Source: Laccaria trichodermophora (lineage: Eukaryota; Basidiomycota; Agaricomycetes; Agaricales; Hydnangiaceae). From it: DNA of 64,000 bases. The position numbers and the translations under genes are program-made. This document shows positions 1 through 11,284 of this stretch, one piece after another. The stretch is taken from assembly GCA_018417955.1 (NCBI GenBank), contig JACTVC010000002.1, forward strand, positions 4,650,001 to 4,714,000. Reading direction: 5' to 3'. Below the pieces are notes generated by a model. That model worked only from the letters and a program-made list of their open reading frames with translations. It did not search any database and was not told the DNA's origin. Every line of letters begins with the position of its first letter. The first letter of the stretch is position 1.

Positions 1-3000
1 GTGGATTCAAACACTGGGGCTTTGAATGTTAAGAAAGGAGAGGAATGGATTAATACACTATCTCCTCCAGTCACTTATCTGCTCAGATGTAACTCAGATG
101 TAACAAGTCTTCTATCTGGAACAGCCATCAAAGCTATAGTGGCATATATCTCAGATTATGTGACTAAGCCTGGGTTAAAAACTTATGCAATATTTGATGC
201 TATTAGAAGTGTATATGACAGAAACTCTGAAATGTTGGGAGGGTCTTTAGAAAGAAAAGAAAAGGCAAGAAAAATTGTAACACAGGCTAGCAACTGTTTA
301 ACAGCTAGAATGGAGATTGGAGGTCCTATGGCTGCTCTATATCTTTTGGGAAATCCTGATCATTATACCAGTCACAAATTTGTAGTGGTCTACTGGAAAA
401 ATTTTGTGAGGGAAGCTCTAAAACCCTTCAGATCAGAGGAAGACTTGGAAGAGGAGTTACCTGAAAAACTTGTACTTCAAAAAGGCAAAGGTGAATATGT
501 GGGTTTTTCATCAGTTCATGATTACATCTATAGACCAACAATATTTGAAGATAAGACACTATATGAATGGGTTCAAATGTCTTCCAGATGCAAAGTAGCC
601 AATAGCTCCCAAGAGCATGATGAAATCACAGATTCAGATGATGAACTGGACTTGATAGAAAAAATTGAGCAAGTCAGTACTGAAGTACTACCACAACTAG
701 TTGATGATTCTGATGATTCTGATAATAATGGAGATGAGCTTAATATAAATAAACACTCAACCAGCATTGAAGCTGATGATAGTGATGATGAACTTGTCAG
801 TGAAAACAGAATAACCTACCCATTTCTTAGAGACCATCCTCTCTATAAAACACATCAAGCTCAATTTAATGAGAAAAAAAGTAATGTTGTCCCCAACTTT
901 GTTGGAGGCTCACTGCCAAGATGTGACAGAGGAGACAGAGAGTATTATTGTGCTACCATGCTTGCTTTATTCAAGCCTTAGAGAACTGGTCATGATCTGA
1001 AATCTGAGGAAGACACTTGGGATGAAACCTTCAATGACTATGAATTCACAGTGCAACAGAGGCAATATATACAGAACTTTAATATTAGATATGAGTGTAA
1101 TGATGCTAGAGATGATTTTTCTGCTCAATAAAAAAAGGGAGATTCAGAAGGAATATTTCCCCAGTGGATGTCAAATGAGACAATGTTGGATCTTGATGAA
1201 TTGAATGCATATGATGGTGCTCACTTTGGGGATGCAGAGTATGATGAAAATGATGAAGAGAATACTCAAAATAAATATACAGCACTTGGAAAATATGGAA
1301 GGGCAAACCAAGAGCAATTGAATGCTACAAAAATTGCAATAAAAGAAGCTGGCTGGATGGATGAATCTCCAAATGGAATAAGTGAAGTTGACAAGGAACC
1401 AATCCAACCTGATATATTACAGTCTAGTTCCAAATGGAAAGCTTCAGTTGATCAAAAAAGACAGGAGGAGTTGGCTCAAAGAAATAAAAATATCCCAGCT
1501 CAGAAAAATATAAAAAACCAACAGATAGACCCAAATGAAAATGATGTAAAAATTGTTGACCAATCATATCTTACAACAGACTTCAAAGCCAAAGAAAAAT
1601 CAGCTCAAAGGATGATTGATAAAGTTGTAAAAAAATATTCCCTCAACAGAGAGCAAGAAAGAGCCTTTAGAATTGTTGCAAATCATGCAGTTCAACCTCA
1701 GACTGAACAATTAAAAATGTATCTGGGTGGCATGGGTGGTACTGGAAAATCACAAGTCTTCAAAGCCCTCATTTATTTTTTTCAACAGAGAAATGAGTCT
1801 CATAGATTTATTGTGCTTGGACCAACAGGATCATCAGCTGCTCTTCTGAATGGATCAACTTATCATTCATTTTTGGGTGTGCCAATGAGTGGAATGGGTA
1901 TAAGAAATGAGGCCACAAGCATTGCACAAGTCAGAGCCAGACTAGATGGAGTTGACTATATATTCTTAGATGAAGTATCAATGCTCTCATGCCATGACAT
2001 GTATAAAATTGCTTCACAGTTAGCCAAAGCACTCAATAATTTTGATAAGCCATATGGTGGAGTTAACATGATATTTGCTGGTGATTTTGCCCAACTGCCC
2101 CCTGTTGGTGGTCAATCTCTATACAGTCACTCAGTTGGAACACAAGTCCATTCAGGCTTAAAGCCAGGTGGCCAAGAAGCTGCTGTAGGAAAAGCTCTCT
2201 GGCATCAGGTAACAACAGTAGTGATACTTAGAGAGAATATGAGGCAGAAAACTCAGACTCCCCAAGATGCATCACTGAGAAAAGCATTGGTCAATATGAG
2301 ATATGGAAATTGTACTGCTGAGGACATTAAATTTTTGAGAACTCTTCAAGCCAGTAAAAAGCCAGGAAGACCTAACATTGCTTCAAAGGAATTCAGAAAT
2401 GTGGCAATTATATGTGGAAGACACACACAAAAAGATCAAATTAATCAAATGGGGTGTGAAAGATTTGCTGAGGAGACAGGCCAAAAATTGACCCATTTTT
2501 ACTCTATAGATAAATGGGGAAAGGATGCTGATCCAGCTAATAAAACAAAGTGGGGAAAATCAAAGGCTGCTTCAAAATCAAAGCACAAGTCAAATGAAAT
2601 TGATTTTGATGATCAACATCAAGTCTGGAATGTCAGACATGGATCAACTGAACACTTTGCTGAAAAGCTTTCACTCTGCCTTGGAATGCCTGTGATGATC
2701 AGAAATAATGATGCAACTGAGCTATGCATAACAAAAGGTCAAGAAGGATTTGTAGTTGGATGGCAGGCAAAGAAAGGTCCACATGGAAAGAGAATACTGG
2801 ACACTCTATTTGTAAAATTAGATAAGCCTTCAAAAACTATTCAAATACCTGGGCTTCCAGAAAATGTGGTACCTTTAGTGAAGGGAACTAAAACTATTAC
2901 ATGTACATTCCCCAGTGACATGAAGGAGTCTATAGAAAGACAACAAGTTTGGGTTCTACCTAATTTTGCAATGACAGATTATGCAGCTCAAGGAAAAACT

Positions 3001-4332
3001 AGACCATACAATGTTGTCCATCTCAACAGCTGCCATACTCATATGTCTTACTACACTTGCCTCTCCAGAAGTTCAAGTGCAGCTGGAACTATCATTCTGC
3101 AAGGCTTTGAACCCAGCATTATTACTAGAGGATGTGCAAAATATCTTAAACAGGAACTCAGAGAACAAGAACTTTTGGATGAAATTACCAGGCTTAGATA
3201 TGAAGGGTCACTTCCTTCTTGTGTTATAGGATATACAAGGAATTCATTAATCAGAAATTTCCAAGACTGGAAAGGTACAGAATATGTTCCAGAGAAAACA
3301 GATGCATCTTTGAGGTGGAGTGAAAGTGATCCAATGGATATACTACCTGTGGTTACAGACAGTCCATGGCAGATAATCAAGAAAGGCAAAGATAAGACAG
3401 CAGAGCAACCCAAGAAACCTTCAACATTTGTCCCAGCCAAGGGATCAGTTGCAGTCAAGCATAAGCTGGATAATGATGATGAGATTAATATAAAGAAAAA
3501 GAGTAAAAAAATAGTGAAGCCTAAGTCTAGCATCAAGTTAGGACTTCAATGGGATGGTATAAATTACAGTTGTGCCTATGATAGTTTATTTGTGATTTTA
3601 TATCATATTTGGAACATAGATCCTCTGAGGTGGACTACAAATTTTACAGAGATCAACCAAGATTACTTAGGTGCATTGGCAGATGGTTTCAACAAGGTGC
3701 TTGAAGGAACACTTACTTTAGAAAATGTAAGAGATGAACTTAGACATGATCTTCATAATTTAGATCCTATCAAATTTCCTATGGGCAAAACAGGAGCTAG
3801 TGTTGGACAACTTACATTTGAAATGCTTAAGTATGAAAAAAATAATGCAGTTGCTGAAATCATATGTTCAGACTGTGGAAATGCATATGAAGTAGATGAT
3901 ACACTGGGATATGTTCTACATGCATCTGACCCTATACCAGCATCAACTTCAAAATGGATAGGATCAATTCAGAGGCCATCTACAGAAATATGTGGGGGTT
4001 GCTCAGGTGAAATGATTGAGCATGTATCCTATGCAGAGGTTCCAAAGATTATCATCCTGGAGTACCCATACTGTAATACTGAAACTAGTCACAAGGTAAA
4101 GTTTGTGGTAAATGGAGAAGAAGTCTTACTGAGCCTGAGAGGCATCATATACCATGGAGATAATCATTTCACCTCTAGAGTTTTTTCATATGAAGGTAAA
4201 GTTTGGTTCCATGATGGGATAACCACCAAAAATAAGTGTATAGAAGATGGGCAGATAGATGATAAAAGCAATTATGATCTTAGATACTCTCAGGATCAGG
4301 AACTTGTTTTAGCTGTATATTCTCAACTTTAA
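1..4332 (+). pseudogene. Helitron Rep/PIF1 helicase with C-terminal ubiquitin-protease-like domain, two nonsense codons
   Basis: One reading frame runs from base 1 to the TAA at 4330-4332, broken by TAG (979-981) and TAA (1129-1131). The window opens after the Rep (HUH) domain. The N-terminal piece has the SDYVTKPGLKTYAIFDAIRS-type linker usual in basidiomycete Helitrons. The helicase is PIF1/SF1: Walker A GGMGGTGKS near 1726-1752 and Walker B FLDEVSML near 1963-1986. The last 260 or so residues resemble a USP-type protease, with a Cys box (NYSCAYDSL, about 3561-3587), a CxxC pair, and a His box (DNHFTSRV, about 4159-4182). In this family the protein cuts and unwinds DNA for rolling-circle transposition; the protease role is unknown. 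The two stops mean this copy probably makes no full protein. The frame is otherwise long and clean, so inactivation looks recent. Confidence 0.88.
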
Positions 4333-4333
4333 A
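4326..4333. repeat. Left target-site duplication of the 22.5-kb insertion
   Basis: ACTTTAAA stands directly before the terminal repeat at 4334 and recurs exactly at 26869-26876 after the other end. It overlaps the helicase stop codon, so the insertion left the stop intact. Confidence 0.92.
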
Positions 4334-4360
4334 CACTTCAGTCACCCACTGACTGCTGAC

Positions 4361-4400
4361 TATTAGTCATGTAATTTCAGTATATATTACATGACTAATA
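4361..4400. other. Perfect 15-bp stem-loop near the foldback terminus
   Basis: TATTAGTCATGTAAT (4361-4375) pairs fully with 4386-4400 around a 10-base loop. The same hairpin in the right arm is split by the 1150-bp Helitron, which entered its loop side at 25677/26828. It could be a transposase-binding or structural signal; this is inference. Confidence 0.75.
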
Positions 4401-5857
4401 GTAGTACTGTATTTATTTATTGTACTGAATATATCCAGAATCTTTACTGTATCTATTTCCGTAAAATGTCACAAAATCAGCTGTCACACTATTGAATCTA
4501 TTTTTTTGCACTAAATAAATCTTTTTGGTGCCAAGACTCTGAATTAAATATATTTCATGGTTTCACTACTGAATCTATTTTTTTGCACTAAATAAATCTT
4601 TTTTGATGCCAAGATTCTGAAACAAATATATTTCATGGTTTCACTACTGAATAAATCTTTTTGGTTAACATGTCACAAACTTGCCTGTCACACCACTGAA
4701 TACATTTTGGCTCTGGATAGACTACTAGAGGTGTCTGGGGTCCTAGTTCCAAAGAAAAGTGTGTTACGATTTTTCACTAGTAGGGTATTATTGATAAATT
4801 TCTTTTTGTTTGTAAATGCTTTCCTGGGGCTGTAAGGTCCTACTGTTTTCAGGATCCACTGCCCATTGCCAAATATGGAAGGTGTGGCTATGTTAAATGA
4901 AAAATAGCAATAAAATACAGGAAACAATGATGAGTTTAGGGTGTTGCTCACTGTTGGTGATGATGTTGGGGGTGGTTTTCAGAGTCCAGGGCACATTTCC
5001 AAATAAGGAAATGTGCGCTTTTTATAACAATAAAGTCAGAAAAAATTAGGGGTGGTGCTCACTGTTGGGGACCACATTGGAGGTTGTTTTCAGGGTCCAG
5101 GGTGCATTTCCAAATATGGTAATATAGCTAAAAATAGCCACAAAATAACAAAAAAATCAGAAAAAAATGGGGGTAGTGCTTGCTGTTGGTGATGACATCT
5201 GGGGTTGTTTTCAGGGTCCAGGGCATATGTCCAAATAGGGTAAAATAGCCAAGAATAGCTAGAAAATAGCAAAAAAAGATATGAATGGTGTACAGAACAT
5301 CAGGCACTGCCTTCAGAGTCCATCCCAAAGAGGAAACATCACCTGGTTTGACCAAGAGTGAAGGAAACCAAGAGGAGAATGTTTTTATCTATCAGGGTCC
5401 ATGTAATGGAATCTTGGGATGATGGTCACATGACCAATTACCAAAAATGGTGAAAAACAAAAGTCGTAGCCCTACATTGTAGCTTCCTGAATCTGTTTGA
5501 ATTATATTCTGAAGTGCTCCTGTTATGGAGATATGAGGTGAAGGAATTTCAAAGGTGTCACATTTTTTTTTGTTTTTTGTGTTTTTCTCCACAAAAATAA
5601 AACCAAACAACATGATTTCAGTATATTTAGAAAGCTAAAAGAAAGGGCTACAATTATTGTATTGTGGGAAAAATGACCAAAAAAGGAAGGTGCATACCCT
5701 AGAAAAGAAATTGACACTGACAGACTATAAGAGTCTACCATAGACTACCAACAAGTCAGACATAGACTACAAAGTTTACTGATAGACTACAAAAGACTAC
5801 AAAAGTCGGACTTAGACTACAAATTTACTGATAAACTACAAAGGACTACAAATGTCA

Positions 5858-5864
5858 GACTTAG
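5858..5864. repeat. Left 7-bp target duplication of the KDZ element
   Basis: GACTTAG precedes the inner terminal repeat at 5865 and recurs at 22789-22795. The intact right arm of the foldback keeps the empty site (mirror position near 24194), showing one GACTTAG continuing into ACTACAAAG. An eighth base would need one mismatch. Confidence 0.85.
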
Positions 5865-7560
5865 CACTTCAGTCACCCACTGCCAACTGACTATTAGTCA
5901 TGCAAACTCCACGTAAGTTACATGACTAAATGTCATGGACCATATCTAGATTCTAGATATATATGGGTCATAAAAAGCCCTGAAATCTAAAATATATTCT
6001 TGAGACATGGACCCTGAAATGTCACACAAAAATTATAATGTCTGTGTCACGCCCCCAAAATATATTTTGCAAGTGAAATGCAGTAAGGATATATTTTTGG
6101 TGAGTGGACCCTGAAATGTCACTGTCACACCTTAGAAATATATTTTTGCCCTGGCTTGGCCTTAGGATATATTTTGGGAGACAGATGTGGTAAGGATATA
6201 TTTTTTGGATCTGTAGGGGTGTCAGGGGTCCTAGTTTCACCAAAAAAACTTGTGATTTTTTTGTTGTCTGGGATATATATTCTGGAAGATTCTGCAATGA
6301 TTTCCAGGGGTTTTGGCAGTATGTCTGGTCTGTCCTCCCAGTATGTAGGTAGCAATAAGGGGCATCAATAGCATCTGTGACCTACCTGAGTAGTTGCTTG
6401 CATATTATCCACTTTGACACTATAGATACAGTTTGCACTATGAAATTCTTTAGCTGCCTTGAAACACCCTCTGAGTTGGCAAAGTGCTTTGATCTTTCTC
6501 TTCTTCTTTGTTCAGTAGCATACCCCACCCACATCTGTAGTACCATCAAGGTGACAAAGTCCTTTGATCTTTCTCTTCTTCTCTGTTCAGTTGCACAGTT
6601 CACCAACCTCTGTATTACCATCAAGTTGGCAAAGTGCTTTGATCTTTCTCTTCGTCTCTCTCCAATTGCACCATATCTGCATACCCCACCCACATCTGTA
6701 TTAACAGCAAGTTGACAAAGTGCTTTGATCTTTCTCTTCTTCTCTCTCCAATTGCACCATATCTGCATACCCCACCCACATCTGTATTAACAGCAAGTTG
6801 ACAAAGTGCTTTGATCTTTCTCTTCTTCTCTCTCCAATTGCACCATATCTGCATACCCCACCCACATCTGTATTAACAGCAAGTTGACAAAGTGCTTTGA
6901 TCTTTCTCTTCTTCTCTCTCCAATTGCACCATATCTGCATACCCCACCCACATCTGTATTACCATCAAGTTGGCATCACAGACAAGAGTTCACCAAGTTC
7001 TTTGTTGTTTCTCTCCTTCTCTTCCTTTCTTCCTCTCCTCCTCTTTTCTCTCCTGCCTTCCTCCCTTTTTCTCTTGAGTTTTGATTGTAAATTTATGGAC
7101 AAAAACATCACCAAATTCTAATTTATTTCTCTCCTTCTCTTCCTTTCTTCCTCTCCTGTTCTTCTCTCCTGCCTTCCTCCCTCTTTCTCTTGAGTTTTGA
7201 TTGTAAATTTATGGACAATGAATTATATTCACCATGTCATAGTATGGAGTCACACATTTATTTCCATTAAAAATTCCTGAACCAAGATCTATTTTTCAAC
7301 CACATCATGAATACAGATACATAATTTCTGAACTATATTATGAATATTTTAATTAGATGCTGAACCAAGATATATCCTTCCACTTTATCTTACCAAGGAT
7401 ACATCTTTCAACTATATCTTCAACAAGTATATATTCACAAGACATATATTTCAATTATATCCTGCCTTAGGATATATCTTTCAACTATATCTTGAACCAG
7501 AATATATCTTCTATATTTTTTAAATACATATATATTGGCAATATAAATATATATATCTTC
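5865..7560 (+). repeat. Left terminal inverted repeat of the KDZ element
   Basis: It is the reverse complement of sequence ending at 22788. It contains direct and inverted TAGTCATG motifs (5890-5935), a minisatellite (6480-6965), a pyrimidine-rich stretch duplicated in tandem (about 7000-7210, single in the right arm) and a degenerate AT-rich part (7260-7560). No gene is seen. Confidence 0.82.
6480..6965. repeat. Minisatellite in the left terminal repeat (86-bp and shorter variant units)
   Basis: An 86-bp unit containing CAAAGTGCTTTGATCTTTCT alternates with a shorter variant. The right arm has the same satellite but about 480 bp more of it, so copy number differs between arms. Open frames through it are repeat artefacts. 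Confidence 0.85.
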
Positions 7561-7708
7561 ACCACATATCAACTCACCTTTCCAAATGATACTTTCAGAA
7601 AATGGCAGTAGAACTGAGGAGTATCTTGGACTTGTCAGGCAGCAGAAAATTGAAATCAATGAATGATAGTCTATTTTTTCACATGCTATTCAGTCCAGTA
7701 CATACCAA

Positions 7709-7870
7709 CTATTGCATGTAACTATTACGGAACTCATCAGAAAGAGCTACCATTTCAACAGCTTCAAGCAACTCTTGCTCTTCACCATCATCCTCTTGGT
7801 CATCATCATCATCACTCTCATCTTCATCCTCACCCTCAATCTCATTTTCAATTGTCATTTCAGATGATTC
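7709..7870 (-). other. In-frame acidic tail downstream of the transposase stop codon
   Basis: After the TGA at 7871-7873 the same frame continues for 53 codons to a TAG at 7709-7711. The stretch is strongly acidic (GEDEDESDDDDD, then DDGEEQELLEAVEM). KDZ transposases often end in an acidic tail, so the TGA may be a late nonsense mutation trimming it, or a readthrough point. It does not affect the catalytic core. Confidence 0.6.
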
Positions 7871-10800
7871 TCAACTTCGGGCCAGTGCAAGTTCCTCAAT
7901 TGTTGGACCCCAAGATGGACTCATCTCCTTGTGTGGAATCACTAAGCGTACTTTATCTTGCCAGATGTTGCATAGACATAGCAAACTATAAGCATGTAAC
8001 TCCAGTTGATACATAACATCTTTATTTTCCTCACTTTGCATTGCCATTGTAACACACTTCCACTCCTCTGCAAACCATTCCTGCATTGCACTACGCTCAT
8101 AGGACAATCGTCGCAGCTCTTCCTGGCATCGATCCAGCTCCAACAATGATTTAATTCCTTTCCGCACATCTTCATCACCCAGCCATCGTGGGATTTCTCT
8201 GCCAGAAGAGAGATCCATGTCATCTAAACCAACATCCTGCCAGATGTCATCATCAACATCTAGTTTGAAAAGGCCATCAGTGGCTATTCTGTGTGGTGCA
8301 CATGCACCACAAGGACTTTCTTTTCTTTTGATCATCTTTTCTAGTTCTGCACAGATATCATTGTATTTCTTTGCTAACTTTTGAATTCCTGGTTCTTTGC
8401 GCTTTATCTGAGATTCTGAATGTTCCTGTAATTTTTTGGCTTCAAAAACAATATGAGCCCCCCACTTTTATAAATTTGACTCAGTGACTTACTATTGGTT
8501 GTTGTCTTACGGTATGCTCGCTCTAAACTATCTAGTTCAAATTTGCGCTGTTGTAGACGATTTCTCAAGCGTTGTTTCACAGCTAAAGCATTGACCCGGA
8601 GTCGAAGGAACTTATTGCCCAGCAAACGTTCAAGATTTAAACGGCTATCAGCTCCCAATGTGTCACTTTTAGACTTCAATGACCTCTCAGTCTTCTCAAA
8701 TTTTTCCTTAAGATCTTCCAGATGCAGTCTAACTTCTGAAACCTCCCAGCCATCATCATATTTCCCCTTGTGAATCATTGTCTCAAATTTATATAGCTCT
8801 GCTTTGAGCTCTGTCATAGAATCCTTTAGCTCCAAAATCTCTTGAATAACCTTGTCTGCCAAGTTTTTTGCTTGCCTGGGACTTGGTTTTGTCTGGTGAG
8901 CCATCTGAGCAGCCCAATTTTCTCTCAAGAGATCTTCAGTGATATTTATCTGCTGAAGTTCAGCCAAAACAGCTGTAGCCTCATTTCTTCGAAGAATAGC
9001 AGCATTCCATTTTCTCCTGAGCCAGTCCCCCAGACCCAGAAGAGATTTGTGGTCCAGATGTTTCACTTGAGTGTCAATTGTATAGATACGTGTGTAGTAG
9101 CCACTAACACGCAGTGATGGAATCAAAAGCTTAATTGAGCTCCAGAATCTTTCACACCCTTCCCCATCAGTTAATCCAAAACCAGTACACTTTCTTGGAT
9201 GGTAAATAAGCTGGCAAGCCCACTGATGACCATAAGCATGAAACACTGAGATAGCCCATATCAAACGATCATGAAAGTCTTTCAAAAAACCCCATTTAAC
9301 ACAACTTCGATGAAGTTGACAGCCAATGTCATAGAGTACACCCACACGTGCAGTAGAGGGTAAATGATCAAACAGACGCTCCAAAAGAACAAGAGCATAA
9401 TGTTGCTTTTCACCAGCTGAAGTCATATTGGCAAGCCACAGAACCCGATCATGTCGACAGAGCATTGCCATTAGACCTGTGTCTGAGAAGAACTGTGTAC
9501 TAGCTTTAACTCTCTTTTCATCTGCAGCAGTAAAAGAGTCTTCACACAAGTTTAAGACAGAGTTAGGCACTTTAATACCAGGTTCACAGTGATCTGCAGC
9601 CTCTGATGCAGGTGGTTGCCTAGAATTAACTTTGCCTTTTGGTTTAGCCTGTGGTCGAATATTCTCTACTGTGTTTTCCATAGCTTTGACATCAGTTGGG
9701 GAGACAAAAATGGTATCAGGATGCTGACGAGGAGCAGGTGGTTCCTTGCCCTGAGCCTTTCTTGATTTTTGCTTGAAGCATGCATCTAGACATACTATAA
9801 AGTCGACACTACAAAAGGAACCTTAGCAACAACTCTAAAGATAGAAAAGGGATCACACACAGTTCATCCTTTTTCTTCCAATCCTTTCCCCCAAAACAGA
9901 GTGGGCAACGGGAGCGTAAGTAGTTACTTGGTTGATCTTCATTATTTGCCTCAGGAACAGAAGCTGGCTCTGGGGTAGCATTTTCACTATCTGGGCTGCT
10001 CATTTCTGCATCTATTCAATGTGGGTGTCAGCTTAGCCATGGGGAAAATACCTGGCTTGTACTTACCCTCATCTATACAAATGAATATAAGGTAAGGGAC
10101 CCCCCAAAAAAAAAAGATATAAAAAGCTTCATCATACCTGAACAATCAGTGGCTAGCAGCCTAAATTGATCCAAGTAGTTGGCCAATTGATGGTTTTTCT
10201 TATCAATCAGTGTAGCATACCACTGCATAGCAGCCCCAAAGCGCCGGCGCAAGTTATTCTAAGAAAGACACCAGATAACAGAAACAATCCATTAAAGAAA
10301 TGGGAACTTACTCGAGTAGATAGCTTGTACCTCCTACTACCAAGAAAAGACTCCAAGGTCTCACACCAAGCTGTTGTGTTTGGTGCAGCATTGACAAAAA
10401 GGCCATTGACAAACTCAAGCATATTCAGGTCAACTGCAAGAGAGGGCAAAAGTGGAGCACAAGGGAACAAACCCCGCTGAAGCAGCTGCAGGGCTGGAGA
10501 CGTGCATGTACACAGAGTGAGAGTCTCAATTCCTGCTCAACAAGAATAACAGAGCACTAAAGTCAAAAAGAGAAATTAACATACTTTCAAAAAATATACA
10601 TGCAACTTTCAATGATCTCCCAGCATGACAACCACCACAACCAGCCACTTTTCTAACTTCTGACATATTTCGCAGAGAGTCAGTGTCCCTCAAGAGTTGA
10701 ATATAAGGTTGCATAAGAGCAGGAAGAATTTCCCCCTCCCACCGCTGAAATTGTCGTGCCTTTTTACCTGGTTTTACCCCTTCAGCTTCACCAATGATCT

Positions 10801-11008
10801 CAGTGGCTAAAGCTTTGAAAGTATCAGTTTGATCCTCTTGAAAAGAATCTGTATGCTGGACAAAATGGCCCTGGGGAGTGTAAACATTGGCCCGGGGTTC
10901 AGATGTGGTGTCTCCCGTGCCATAGACTCTCCGAGTGTGGAACGTGCCTGCCGCAACTAAGCTTCTGGGAAGCTCTTCACGAGACTTTACCGCTTTCCGT
11001 TTGAACAT
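7871..11008 (-). CDS. KDZ transposase (CxC-type), about 925 aa in six or so exons
   Basis: This DDE/RNase H-fold transposase cuts and joins the element's ends in the nucleus. The start is taken as ATG at 11008, giving MFKRKAV; an upstream Met in the same frame has no support. Reading order: a Cys/His cluster GCGGCHAGRSLKVAC (about 10610-10660); CEDLFVNAAP-type domain with FPCAPLLPSLAVDLN (about 10400-10470); RCPLCFGG (about 9890-9915); then the catalytic motifs CLDACF (about 9772-9790), YDIGCQLH (about 9313-9337) and GEGCERFW (about 9148-9171). FHAYGHQWACQ lies between the last two. Well-supported introns are 9809-9860 (52 bp) and 8440-8492 (53 bp), both restoring the frame. A coiled-coil region follows the core. 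All motifs are present, so the gene may be functional apart from the TGA before its acidic tail. Confidence 0.87.
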
Positions 11009-11284
11009 GGCGCAGTTAGACGAGGGACAAAGAAGGGGAGGGAAGAAAGGGAAAATCAAACCGTTGACTGTCTTATCTCACCCATACAATCAATGACAAG
11101 ATCAACGCTATTATTGTAATTAACTCCGAAATGCGGATGACATGAGAAAACTACAAGATATTGTCCACAATGCGATTACCCTATGTCCGATGTTAGTCCG
11201 TGCCACAATGAATGAACCAGATTGCGAAGACCCTACCTCCGATGTAAGTCCGTGCACGTTGAATGATGGGAGGCCCCCTGCTCG

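Noticed and set aside
4334..5864. Long terminal repeat of a retrotransposon
   Set aside because: The repeats are inverted, not direct, and flanked by 8-bp duplications. There is no primer site or polypurine tract.
6382..6940. Arg/Lys-rich small proteins (ERRRERSKHF repeats)
   Set aside because: These are translations of the terminal-repeat minisatellite, seen again in the mirrored arm with different copy numbers.
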